From: Thermopolyspora sp044507605
GTDB taxonomy: Bacteria; Actinomycetota; Actinomycetes; Streptosporangiales; Streptosporangiaceae
Assembly (NCBI GenBank): GCA_044507605.1
Contig: JBIQJI010000030.1
Coordinates: 1-64,000 of the forward strand
Reading direction: 5' to 3'
DNA length: 64,000 nt
Numbering within the stretch: the stretch's first letter is position 1; each line of letters opens with the position of its first letter. A program made the position numbers and the translations under genes. The notes under the pieces were generated by a model. It was not told where the DNA came from. It made no database searches and saw nothing but the letters and a program-made list of their open reading frames with translations. Shown here one piece after another: positions 31,889-40,291 of the stretch.

Positions 31889-33202
31889 ATGGCCGGCGAC
31901 TCCGGGGAGCTGACGGTGCATCGCCGGGTCTGGGCGGACGCCGAGGTGCACCGGCGGGAGCTGGACCGGATCTTCCGCACGTGCTGGCAGTTCATGGCGC
32001 ACGAAAGCGAGATTCCCGAGCCCGGCGACTACGTCACCCGCCGGCTCGGCCGTGACTCGGTCATCGTCGTGCGCGACGAGACCGGACGGGTGCGCGTGCT
32101 GCTCAACACCTGCCGCCACCGGGGCGTGCCGCTGTGCCGGGCCGACCGGGGCAACGCCTCGCACTTCCGGTGCAGCTACCACGGCTGGACGTACGCCAAC
32201 ACCGGCGAGCTGCGCGGCGTGACGTTCCAGCACGACGTCTACGGCCGCGGCGACATCGACAAGGCCGAGCTCGGCCTCTACCAGCCGGCCCAGGTCGACA
32301 CGGTCAGCGGGCTGATCTTCGCGGCGTGGGACGCGCAGGCGCCGTCGCTCGCCGACTACCTCGGCCCGATGCGGTGGTACCTGCACACCGTCTTCGGCAA
32401 GTTCGACGAGGGCCTCCGGGTGGTCGGCCCGCCGGTGCGCACCATCGTGCGGGCCAACTGGAAGGCCGAGGGCGAGAACCTGTCCGGCGACGGCTACCAC
32501 ACGTTCGTCACCCACCAGAGCGCCGTGGCGCTCGGCCTGTTCGCCACCAAGCACGACCTGACCGCGATGGCCGAGCCGTCGGGGCCCAAATTCACCGGCC
32601 GGACCGTGCACTGCGGCAACGGGCACACCATGCGGGTGCAGCGGATGCCGCTGCGGGTCGACGCGCCGGCGTACTTCGGCTACCCGGAGAAGATGTGGGA
32701 GCAGTTCGACCGGAACCTGTCACCGGCGCAGCGTGAGGTGCAGTCCTGCCTGTCGGTGGGACACGGCTCGATCTTCCCCAACTTCTCCTTCCTGGAGAAC
32801 TTCAAGACCAACGTCGACCGGCCCGGCGACCACGCCCGATACATCCGGATCACCCTGCGGTACCCGATCGGCCCGGCGATGACCGAGCAGCTGTGGTTCC
32901 TGCTCCAGCCGCACACCGACGACGACAAGTGGCTGCGGCTGTCGCGGCTCGCCTACCTGCGCACCAACGGGCCGGCCGGGATGTTCGAGGTCGACGACAC
33001 CGAGAACTTCGTCGGCCTCACCGAGGCCGCGAGCGGCGACCTCGCCGCCGGGCTGCCGGTGGTGCTGCGGGGCGGCCTGCGGCATCCGCCCACCCCGGAC
33101 GAAGCCGGCTGGCCGGGCGACGTCGCCGACGGCGACCGCACCGAGAAGACGATCCGCGCCTTCCACGCCCGCTGGCAGGAACTGATGGAGGAGACCCGAT
33201 GA
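31889..33202 (+). CDS. Rieske dioxygenase, large subunit
   Basis: Aromatic-ring-hydroxylating dioxygenase alpha subunit, 437 residues. The Rieske 2Fe-2S ligands are in NTCRHRGVPLC and FRCSYHGWTY. The mononuclear iron site follows the pattern GDGYHTFVTHQSA, with the facial-triad acid expected further on. It should install two hydroxyls on the aromatic ring of the substrate. ATG 31889 follows GGGAGGTGATCCG. The small subunit follows with an ATGA overlap. No ferredoxin or reductase gene is present in the window, so electrons must come from elsewhere in the genome. Confidence 0.92.
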   Translation: MAGDSGELTVHRRVWADAEVHRRELDRIFRTCWQFMAHESEIPEPGDYVTRRLGRDSVIVVRDETGRVRVLLNTCRHRGVPLCRADRGNASHFRCSYHGWTYANTGELRGVTFQHDVYGRGDIDKAELGLYQPAQVDTVSGLIFAAWDAQAPSLADYLGPMRWYLHTVFGKFDEGLRVVGPPVRTIVRANWKAEGENLSGDGYHTFVTHQSAVALGLFATKHDLTAMAEPSGPKFTGRTVHCGNGHTMRVQRMPLRVDAPAYFGYPEKMWEQFDRNLSPAQREVQSCLSVGHGSIFPNFSFLENFKTNVDRPGDHARYIRITLRYPIGPAMTEQLWFLLQPHTDDDKWLRLSRLAYLRTNGPAGMFEVDDTENFVGLTEAASGDLAAGLPVVLRGGLRHPPTPDEAGWPGDVADGDRTEKTIRAFHARWQELMEETR

Positions 33203-33774
33203 CCGGCGACACGACGCGCGTCGAGAGCGGCCCGGCCGAGCCGGGTGCGGGCGACGCGCCGCCGGCGCCGCTCGACGTCCAGACCGAGATGGCGCTGTTC
33301 CTCGCGGTCGAGGCCCAGCTCATCGACGACCGCCGCTACGGCGAATGGCTGGACCTCCTGGCCGACGACTTCGTCTACCACGTGCCGGTGCCCGTCACCC
33401 CCGACAATCCCCGGCTGCCCCGGTACGACCCCGACGTGCTGCTGCTCGACGAGTCGAAGGAGTCGATGCGGCACCTGTGGTTCCGCCGCCTGGAGCCCGA
33501 CATGTTCGAGACCGCCTGGGGGGAGAACCCGCCGCCGAGCTTCCGGCACTTCGTCACCAACGTGCGCGCCCACCTGACCGCCCGCCGGGACGAGTACCTC
33601 GTCCGGTCGAACGTGCTGGTGATGGGCCGCCGCCAGTCCGACCAGCCGAGGTACCTCACCGCCGAGCGCACCGACACCGTCCGCCGCACCCCGGCCGGGC
33701 TCCGGCTGGCCAGGCGGTTCGCCGTACTGGACCAGACCGTCATCGACTTCCCGCAGCCCAGGATCGTGCTGTGA
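33199..33774 (+). CDS. Rieske dioxygenase, small subunit
   Basis: Beta subunit of the ring-hydroxylating dioxygenase, 191 residues, of the NTF2-like fold. After a disordered start of about 25 residues it shows VEAQLIDDRRYGEWLDLLAD, DFVYHVPV and a C-terminal RRFAVLDQTVIDFPQPRIVL, all typical of the family. It supports assembly of the alpha3beta3 enzyme. The start overlaps the alpha-subunit stop (ATGA), and its stop overlaps the next GTG start. Confidence 0.9.
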   Translation: MTGDTTRVESGPAEPGAGDAPPAPLDVQTEMALFLAVEAQLIDDRRYGEWLDLLADDFVYHVPVPVTPDNPRLPRYDPDVLLLDESKESMRHLWFRRLEPDMFETAWGENPPPSFRHFVTNVRAHLTARRDEYLVRSNVLVMGRRQSDQPRYLTAERTDTVRRTPAGLRLARRFAVLDQTVIDFPQPRIVL

Positions 33775-34034
33775 ACCCCGCACGGCACGAGGAGTTCGTG
33801 GTCACCAACGAGTTCGCGTCGGTGCTGGTCCGCAAGGTCCGCACCCGCAACGGCGAGCGGCTGGAGATCAAGTCGCTCGGCGAGACCGAGCACTCGATCA
33901 GGCTCGACGCGCTCGCCCTGGAGGCCCTGACCTGGTCGGACGCCCTCCAGGTGGGCCAGGCGCTCAGCACGCCGCTCGGCCCCGAGCCGGCGGGGCGCGG
34001 CGAGGCGGAGACGACACGGGAGGAGGCCCGCTGA
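33771..34034 (+). CDS. Small protein in Rieske operon, 87 aa
   Basis: GTG-started gene coupled on both sides: GTGA with the dioxygenase beta subunit and TGATG with the aldolase gene. The protein reads HEEFVVTNEFASVLVRKVRT, then NGERLEIKSLGETEHSIRLD and EALTWSDALQVGQAL before a loose acidic tail. It has no cysteines or histidine clusters that would suggest a ferredoxin, and no membrane segment. I do not recognise the family. Its tight position between the oxygenase and downstream enzymes suggests an accessory role for the dioxygenase, which is an inference from context only. Confidence 0.7.
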   Translation: MNPARHEEFVVTNEFASVLVRKVRTRNGERLEIKSLGETEHSIRLDALALEALTWSDALQVGQALSTPLGPEPAGRGEAETTREEAR

Positions 34035-35056
34035 TGGCCAGGTACGCACCGGGGGAGGCCCGCGCGTGGGCGCTCGAATCGCTCACCGGGTGCGCGGGCT
34101 GCGTCCAGCCCACGTTCACCGGCGATCTCGCCGGGCTGAACGAGGAGGCGATCCGGCACGACGTGCGCATGGAGAAGGAGCACGGCATGGCCGCGGTGCT
34201 CCTGGTGTCCGAGTCGGGCACGACCGAGAGCGAGATGCGGCGGTTCGTGGAGATCGCGGCCGACGAGGCCGGGGACGACCTGATCACGATCCTGCAGGCG
34301 TCGCAGCCCACCCTCGACGCCACGCTGGAGTCGGTGCGGCACGCCGCCGAGGTGGGCGTGGACCTGGTCATGCCGTCGTACCCCCTCTACTTCAACCCGC
34401 CCGACCTCGACGAGGTCTTCCACTTCACCAAGGCCGTCGCCGACGCCTCGCACCTCGGGGTGATCGTGTTCGCCATGGACCAGTGGAACTTCGGCCGGCT
34501 GCACGCCGCCGGGTTCCCGCTGGCGCTGCTGACCCGCATGGTGGACGAGATCCCCGGCGTGGTCGCGATCAAGAACGAGGTCGGGGGCCCCGGCGTCGGC
34601 GGCATCGCGGCGGTGTTCGAGGCGCTGCGCGACCAGGTCGTGGTCACCGACCCGCTGGAGTTCAACGCGCCGGCCTGGATCGCGAACTACGGCATGAGGT
34701 TCATGGGCACCTCCAACTACGAGTGCATGGGGCCCGCCGTACCCGAGATGCTGCGCCTGCTGTCGGACCCCGCCACCTGGGACGACGGCATGGCCCTCTA
34801 CTGGCGGCTGCACCCGGTGCGCAAGGCGAACGCCGCCGTGTGCACCCCGCTCGTCGCCGGCAGCGGCCTGGTGCCGCGCATGCACTGGAAGTACCAGGGC
34901 TGGCTGCTCGGCTACAACGGCGGCCCCATCCGCCAGCCGCACATGCGCGTCAGCGCCGCCCAGATGGCCACGCTGCGCGCGGCGGCCGTCGCCGCCGGGC
35001 TGCCCGTGACCGGCGACGACGACGCCCTCTTCTACGTTGGGAGGAATCCCCGATGA
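34034..35056 (+). CDS. DapA-family aldolase/hydratase-aldolase
   Basis: Class I lyase of the dihydrodipicolinate synthase/N-acetylneuraminate lyase family, 340 residues. The Schiff-base Lys is in GVVAIKNEVGGPGVGG, and the upstream barrel segment VDLVMPSYPLYFNPPD carries the usual Tyr. Longer members of this family act as hydratase-aldolases in naphthalene and related pathways, splitting benzylidenepyruvate-type intermediates into an aldehyde and pyruvate. That role fits between the extradiol dioxygenase and the aldehyde dehydrogenase of this cluster. The start ATG shares bases with the previous TGA. Confidence 0.82.
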   Translation: MARYAPGEARAWALESLTGCAGCVQPTFTGDLAGLNEEAIRHDVRMEKEHGMAAVLLVSESGTTESEMRRFVEIAADEAGDDLITILQASQPTLDATLESVRHAAEVGVDLVMPSYPLYFNPPDLDEVFHFTKAVADASHLGVIVFAMDQWNFGRLHAAGFPLALLTRMVDEIPGVVAIKNEVGGPGVGGIAAVFEALRDQVVVTDPLEFNAPAWIANYGMRFMGTSNYECMGPAVPEMLRLLSDPATWDDGMALYWRLHPVRKANAAVCTPLVAGSGLVPRMHWKYQGWLLGYNGGPIRQPHMRVSAAQMATLRAAAVAAGLPVTGDDDALFYVGRNPR

Positions 35057-36021
35057 GCGACGACGTGCTGCTGCTCGACGAGGCCGACGTCGACGCCCTG
35101 GCCACGGTCGAGCTGGGGCTGCGAGCCGCCGAGGAGGCGGCCCGCGCGGTCGCCGTCGGCGACGTGGTGACCGGCCGGGTGCAGGTCGACGGGCCGCTGG
35201 CCTGGATGCGCATCCTCGCCGGCACCGTCTCGCCGCTCGACCTGATCGGCTACAAGGAGTTCCATCGGGTCGGCCGGTCGGTGCGCTACCACGTGCACCT
35301 GTTCCGCGAGTCGACCGGCGAGCCGATCGCGATCGTGGACGGCCGCCGCATCACCTCGCTGCGCACCTCCGCCACCGCCGCCGTCGCCGCGCGGCACCGG
35401 CTCGGCGGCGACCCCGTCGAGCTCGGCGTGATCGGCTCGGGGGAGGAGGCGTGGGAAGGGCTGCGCGCCCTGACCGGCGCCCTCAAAATCGCCTCGGTGC
35501 GGGTGTTCAGCCCCACCGAGGCCAACCGCAACCGGTTCGCCGAGCGCGCCGCCGCCGAGCTGGGCGTCCTCGCATCGGCCGAGCCCACCTCGCGGGACGC
35601 CACGCAGGGCCGCACGGCGGTCTACGTGGCCACCAGCTCGCACCACACGCCGTTCCTCACCGCCGAGCAGGTCGCCGGGGCGGGCTGGCTCGGGCTCATC
35701 GGCTCCACGATGCCGGTCCACCGCGAGGCCCGCGGCGAGGTCTTCCTGGCCGCCGACGACGTGATCATCGACACGCCCGACGCCGCCCGCGAGTCCGGCG
35801 ACTGCGTCGAGGCCATCGGGCTCGGCTGGGACCCGGGCACGGCGGTCCTGCTCGGCCACGACCTGGACCGCGAGCCCGGCGGCGCCGGCAGGACCGTCTT
35901 CAAGTCCATCGGCAGCGTCGAGCAGGACCTCGTCCTCGCCCTCCACCTCGTCCGCGCCGCCCGGGCCGCCGGCATGGGCCGCTCGATCGACCCGGTGGCG
36001 AGCCTGCGCACCATGCGCTGA
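35053..36021 (+). CDS. Ornithine cyclodeaminase/mu-crystallin family protein
   Basis: NAD(P)-binding protein of 322 residues. The substrate-side motif is DLIGYKEFHRVGRSVRYHVH, and the Rossmann part begins VELGVIGSGEEAWEGLRAL with VRVFSPTEANRNRFAER. Members include ornithine cyclodeaminases, ketimine reductases and imine-forming dehydrogenases. In a pathway that probably handles a nitrogen heterocycle it might reduce or hydrolyse a cyclic imine, but this is an inference. The glycine motif is GxGxxA-like, with GEEAW in place of the common GxQA. ATGA overlap with the aldolase gene. Confidence 0.78.
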   Translation: MSDDVLLLDEADVDALATVELGLRAAEEAARAVAVGDVVTGRVQVDGPLAWMRILAGTVSPLDLIGYKEFHRVGRSVRYHVHLFRESTGEPIAIVDGRRITSLRTSATAAVAARHRLGGDPVELGVIGSGEEAWEGLRALTGALKIASVRVFSPTEANRNRFAERAAAELGVLASAEPTSRDATQGRTAVYVATSSHHTPFLTAEQVAGAGWLGLIGSTMPVHREARGEVFLAADDVIIDTPDAARESGDCVEAIGLGWDPGTAVLLGHDLDREPGGAGRTVFKSIGSVEQDLVLALHLVRAARAAGMGRSIDPVASLRTMR

Positions 36022-36094
36022 ACCCCGCCCCCGGCCTCCCCGCGCCGGACATTCCGCGCCGAACCCCCGCGCAACCTCGAAGGAGTCACAGCTG

Positions 36095-36943
36095 ATGCAG
36101 GTCGTCGATCTCACCCACCCCTGGGGCATCCACACGCCGGGCTGGGTCGGCTACCCGGGCTGCAAGATCTACTACACGCAGACCCTCCAGACCAACCGCA
36201 TCGTGTCGCAGCGCATCGAGACCTCGCTGCACACCGGCACCCACCTCGACGGCCCGATGCACGCGGCCGACGGCGGCGCCGACATGGCCTCGCTGCCCCT
36301 CGGCAAACTGATCCACGAAGGGGTCGTCGTCGACGTCAGCGACCAGGTCGGCGACTGGGACGTGATCAGGCCCGAGCACATCACCTCCAAGGTCGAGGTG
36401 AAGAAGGGCGACATCGTCATCATCCACACCGGATTCCACCAGTACTACACCGGTCAGCCCAAGCAGGACCTCGTGCGCTACTTCGGCATGCACCCGGGCG
36501 GCGGCGTCGAGCTGGCCCGGTGGATGCTCGACATGGAGATCCGCTGGTGGGGCATCGACGCCGGCTCCGGCGACCACCCGATCAACACCACGATCCGCAC
36601 CATGCGCCCCGACCTCACCAAGCGGTTCGAGGAGCACGTCGGCATGTCGGCGGCGGAGTACTTCGGCGAGTACGAGTACACGCACCACCTGTCCGGGCGG
36701 CGGGTCAAGGAGGACCTGTTCCCGATGCACTACCTGGCCTTCCCGGGCGGCTGCATCCACGCCGAGAACGTCGGCGGCGACATCGACGCCGTGCTCGACC
36801 GGCGGCTGGTCATCGGCGCGTTCCCGTGGAAGATCGAGGGCGGCGAGGGCTGCCCGTGCCGCATCATGGCCTTCACCGGCATCGACCGGGCCGAGGTCGT
36901 CGACGCGGTCGCCGGGCGCGAACTCGTCTGCCCGGTGTCATGA
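36095..36943 (+). CDS. Cyclase-family metal-dependent hydrolase (kynurenine formamidase-like)
   Basis: Amidohydrolase of the cyclase/KynB fold, 282 residues. The metal motif HTGTHLDGPMH is complete, and a second conserved region reads GDIVIIHTGFHQYY with WWGIDAGSGDHPINT. Relatives open N-formyl, lactam or isatin rings using manganese or zinc. Here it is the best candidate for opening the nitrogen-containing ring after hydroxylation. ATG 36095 has GAAGGAG at a good distance, and a 73-nt gap precedes it, so a new translational unit starts here. Its stop overlaps the amidase start. Confidence 0.85.
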   Translation: MQVVDLTHPWGIHTPGWVGYPGCKIYYTQTLQTNRIVSQRIETSLHTGTHLDGPMHAADGGADMASLPLGKLIHEGVVVDVSDQVGDWDVIRPEHITSKVEVKKGDIVIIHTGFHQYYTGQPKQDLVRYFGMHPGGGVELARWMLDMEIRWWGIDAGSGDHPINTTIRTMRPDLTKRFEEHVGMSAAEYFGEYEYTHHLSGRRVKEDLFPMHYLAFPGGCIHAENVGGDIDAVLDRRLVIGAFPWKIEGGEGCPCRIMAFTGIDRAEVVDAVAGRELVCPVS

Positions 36944-37809
36944 CCGTCCTCGGCGTCGCGGCCGTCCAGATCACCGCCGCCCCGCTCGACCCGGCCGCCA
37001 ACGCCCGCGCCGGCGCGGCGGCCATCGCCGCGGCCGCCCGCGACGGCGCCGGGCTGGTGGTGCTGCCCGAGCTGATGAGCAGCGGGTACGTCCTGGCCGC
37101 CGACGCCGACGCCGTCGCCGCCGTCGCCGAAAGCCCCGGCGACCCCGGCCCATGCCTGCGGGCCTGGTCGGCCGCCGCCGCCGAGCACCGCGTCACCGTC
37201 GTGGCCGGATTCGCCGAGCGGGGCGCCGGGCGGCCGTACAACTCGGCGGCCGTGCTCGACCCCGCCGGGCGGATCGCCGGGGTCTACCGGAAACTGCACC
37301 TGTTCGGGGGCGAGCGCGACGCCTTCGCGCCCGGCGACCTCGGGCTGCCGGTGATCGAGGCGGCCGGGCTGCGGATCGGGGTGCTGATCTGCTACGACCT
37401 GCGGTTCCCCGAGGCCATGCGGGTGCTCGCCGTACGGGGGGCCGAGGTGGTGTGCGTGCCGACGGCCTGGGTGCGGGGCTTCGACCACGACCGGCACGGC
37501 GACCGGGTGCCCCAGGTCGACGGGGCCGTGGTGCAGGCCAACCTGAACCAGGTGGTCGTCGCCTGCGCCGACCAGTGGGGCACGCGGGGGCCGCACACGT
37601 TTCTCGGCCGGTCCCTGGTGGCCGACCCCTACGGCCTGGTGCCCGCCGGGCCGCTGCCCGCGGAAGGCGACGGCACGGCCCTCGCCCGCATCGACCTCGG
37701 CGACGTGGCCCGGGCCCGCACCCGCGCCACGGGCTCGCCGATGCGCGACCGGCGCACCGACGTGTACGCCCACGACCTGGGCTATGACGAGCTGAGAGGA
37801 CGACGATGA
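36940..37809 (+). CDS. Carbon-nitrogen hydrolase (nitrilase superfamily amidase)
   Basis: Nitrilase-superfamily hydrolase of 289 residues with the Glu-Lys-Cys triad: Glu in VVLPELMSSGYV, Lys in YRKLHLFGGERD and Cys in GVLICYDLRFPEAMR. Such enzymes cut linear amides or carbamoyl groups to acid and ammonia. Following the cyclase-family hydrolase directly (ATGA overlap), it would release ammonia from the ring-opened product. True nitrilase activity is less likely, since the surrounding sequence looks like omega-amidase or N-carbamoyl hydrolase relatives. It also overlaps the extradiol dioxygenase start. Confidence 0.85.
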   Translation: MTVLGVAAVQITAAPLDPAANARAGAAAIAAAARDGAGLVVLPELMSSGYVLAADADAVAAVAESPGDPGPCLRAWSAAAAEHRVTVVAGFAERGAGRPYNSAAVLDPAGRIAGVYRKLHLFGGERDAFAPGDLGLPVIEAAGLRIGVLICYDLRFPEAMRVLAVRGAEVVCVPTAWVRGFDHDRHGDRVPQVDGAVVQANLNQVVVACADQWGTRGPHTFLGRSLVADPYGLVPAGPLPAEGDGTALARIDLGDVARARTRATGSPMRDRRTDVYAHDLGYDELRGRR

Positions 37810-38723
37810 ACGACTGCAGGATCACCCACGTCCGATACGTCGCGCTCGGCGTACGGAACTACGACGCACAGGTCGGCTTCTACCGCGACCTGTGGGGCCT
37901 GGCCCCGGAGCACTCCGAGACCGGCGTCTGCTACCTGGCGGCCGAGGGCTCGGCCGACCCGTACGCGCTGCGGCTGCGCGGGGCGGCCGAGGACCGCGTC
38001 GACCTCGTCTCGTTCGCCGTCCCCACCCGCGCCGACGTCGACTGGTACGCCGAGCGGCTGCTCGCCCGCCGCGTGCCCCTGATCGGGCGGCCGGGCGAGC
38101 TGCAGACCGCCGGCGGCGGCTACGGCGTGCGGTTCCACGACCCCGAGGGCCGCACCCTGGAGATCGCCGCGGGGCTCGCGCAGCGCGCGGCACGCGAGGT
38201 CAAGGAGCGCGAGCACATCCCCACGGGGCTGTCGCACGTCGTGTTCAACAGCCCCGACCTGCCGGCGATCACCCGGTTCTACACCGAGGTGCTGGGTTTC
38301 GCGGTGAGCGACTACCTGGAGGACGTGATGGTCTTCCTGAAGAGCGCCACCGACTTCCACCACTGCCTGGCCCTGTCGCAGGGCCCGCACGTGTCGCTCA
38401 ACCATGTGGCGTACGAGACGCGGGGCCTCGACGAGTACCTGCGCGCCACCGGCGCCCTGATGCGCGCCGGCGGCGACCTGGTGTGGGGTCCGGGCCGGCA
38501 CGGGCCCGGCGACAACACGTTCGCGTACTTCGCCGACCAGAGCGGCTTCGTCGCCGAGTACACCACCGCCCTGCAGCGCATCGGCGACTTCGAGGCGTGG
38601 GTGCCGAGGGTGTGGCGGCGCGTCCCCGAGGAGTCCGACCAGTGGGGCACGGCCTGCGTCCGCCGCCCCGAGCCGTTCATCGGCCGCCCCGACCCCGGCC
38701 TGTGGACGCCGCCGCCGTTCTGA
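37806..38723 (+). CDS. Type I extradiol (VOC) dioxygenase
   Basis: Two-domain vicinal-oxygen-chelate ring-cleavage dioxygenase, 305 residues. The N-terminal domain starts RITHVRYVALGVRNYDAQVG. The catalytic C-terminal half has iron ligands His in GLSHVVFNSPDL, His in SLNHVAYETRGL and Glu in FVAEYTTALQRI. It should cleave the catechol next to the hydroxyls (meta cleavage), giving a substrate for the DapA-like aldolase. Start and upstream stop overlap (ATGA). The C-terminal extension with WRRVPEESDQWG is as in 2,3-dihydroxybiphenyl-type and heteroaromatic enzymes. Confidence 0.87.
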   Translation: MNDCRITHVRYVALGVRNYDAQVGFYRDLWGLAPEHSETGVCYLAAEGSADPYALRLRGAAEDRVDLVSFAVPTRADVDWYAERLLARRVPLIGRPGELQTAGGGYGVRFHDPEGRTLEIAAGLAQRAAREVKEREHIPTGLSHVVFNSPDLPAITRFYTEVLGFAVSDYLEDVMVFLKSATDFHHCLALSQGPHVSLNHVAYETRGLDEYLRATGALMRAGGDLVWGPGRHGPGDNTFAYFADQSGFVAEYTTALQRIGDFEAWVPRVWRRVPEESDQWGTACVRRPEPFIGRPDPGLWTPPPF

Positions 38724-38770
38724 ACCCGTCGCGCGGCGGCGGCGCTTACGTACCAGCGAGAGGGAAGAGC

Positions 38771-40192
38771 ATGAAGCTGTGCACCGAGTCCTACATCGGT
38801 GGCGCGTGGCGGGCCGCCGGCGACGGGGCCACACTGCCCGTGCACGACCCGGCGACCGGGCGGACCATCGCCGAGGTCGCCGCCGCGACCGTCGAGGACT
38901 GTGTCGCGGCCGTCGAGGCCGCCGAGACGGCGCTGCCCGCCTGGGCCGCGACGTCCCCGCGGGCACGCGGCGAGATTCTGCGGCGGGCGTTCGAGCTGAT
39001 GCGGGCCGAGCGGGAGGCCATCGCCGGGCTGATCGCGCGCGAGAACGGCAAGGTGCTCGCCGACGCGCTCGGCGAGGCCGACTACGCCGCCGAGTTCTTC
39101 CGCTGGTTCGCCGAGGAGGCCGTGCGGGTGGGCGGCGACTTCCGCGTGGCGCCGTCGGGGGACAAGCGGATCCTGGTGACGCGGCGGCCGATCGGCGTCA
39201 GCGTGCTGGTCACCCCGTGGAACTTCCCCGCCGCCATGGCCACCCGCAAGATCGGCCCGGCGCTGGCCGCCGGCTGCACCGTCGTGCTGAAGCCCGCGGG
39301 GGAGACCCCGCTCACCGCCCTGTACCTGGCCGGCCTGCTGGAACGGGCCGGCGTGCCCGCCGGCGTGGTCAACGTGGTGGTGCCCGAGCCGCCGGGCGAG
39401 GCCGTCCGGGCCATGCTGCACCACCCCGCGGTGCGCAAGCTGTCGTTCACCGGCTCCACCGAGGTCGGCCGGCTGCTGCTCCGCGAGGCCGCCGACCAGG
39501 TGCTGAGCTGCTCGATGGAGCTCGGCGGCAACGCCCCGTTCATCGTCTTCGCCGACGCCGACCTCGACGCCGCGATCGAGGGCGCCCTGGTCGCCAAAAT
39601 GCGCAACGGCGGCGCCGCCTGCACCGCCGCCAACCGGTTCTACGTGGCCGAGGCCGTGCACGACGACTTCGTGGCCCGCCTCACCGCCGCCATGGCCGGC
39701 CACACCGCCGAGAAGGCCACCCTCGGCTGTCTCGTCTCCCCGGCCGAACGGCGCAAGGTGGCCGCGCTGGTCGACGACGCCATCGCGCGCGGCGCCAAGG
39801 CACGGCTCGGCGGCACCGCCCCGGACGGCCCGGGCGCCTTCTACCCGGCCACGGTGCTCACCGGCGTGCGCCACGGCGACCCCATCACCCGCACCGAGAT
39901 CTTCGGCCCGGTCGCGCCCATCGTGCCCTTCGGCCCCGATGACGACGTGGTGGCCTGGGCCAACGACACCGAGTCCGGCCTGATCGCCTACGTCTACACC
40001 GGCGACCTGGCCGCCGGAATCGCCGTCGCCGAACGCCTGGAGACCGGCATGGTCGCCCTGAACCGCGGCCTCGCCTCCGACCCGGCCGCCCCCTTCGGCG
40101 GCAGCAAGCAGAGCGGTCTCGGCCGCGAGGGCGCCGCCGAAGGCGTCCAGGAGTTCCTGGAGGAAAAGTACATCGCCCTCGACCTGCGCTGA
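38771..40192 (+). CDS. Aldehyde dehydrogenase (succinate-semialdehyde/aromatic type)
   Basis: NAD(P)-dependent aldehyde dehydrogenase of 473 residues, last gene of the catabolic run. The cofactor region is VSVLVTPWNFPAAMATRKIG, the base Glu is in SMELGGNAPFIVF and the catalytic Cys in RNGGAACTAANRF. The C-terminal PFGGSKQSGLGREGAAEGVQ is standard for the gabD-like clade, which also contains salicylaldehyde dehydrogenases. It would oxidise the aldehyde released by the DapA-like enzyme. ATG 38771 follows AGGGAAGAGC. The 47-nt upstream gap suggests read-through from the same operon. Confidence 0.88.
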   Translation: MKLCTESYIGGAWRAAGDGATLPVHDPATGRTIAEVAAATVEDCVAAVEAAETALPAWAATSPRARGEILRRAFELMRAEREAIAGLIARENGKVLADALGEADYAAEFFRWFAEEAVRVGGDFRVAPSGDKRILVTRRPIGVSVLVTPWNFPAAMATRKIGPALAAGCTVVLKPAGETPLTALYLAGLLERAGVPAGVVNVVVPEPPGEAVRAMLHHPAVRKLSFTGSTEVGRLLLREAADQVLSCSMELGGNAPFIVFADADLDAAIEGALVAKMRNGGAACTAANRFYVAEAVHDDFVARLTAAMAGHTAEKATLGCLVSPAERRKVAALVDDAIARGAKARLGGTAPDGPGAFYPATVLTGVRHGDPITRTEIFGPVAPIVPFGPDDDVVAWANDTESGLIAYVYTGDLAAGIAVAERLETGMVALNRGLASDPAAPFGGSKQSGLGREGAAEGVQEFLEEKYIALDLR

Positions 40193-40291
40193 CCGGCGGC
40201 CGCCGAAGGTCACGGCGGGCGAGAGGAAGGCGAGGGGAAGGCGAGGGGAAGCGGTCTTGACGGGCGGGTGATCGCCGGGTACGGATGGGCC

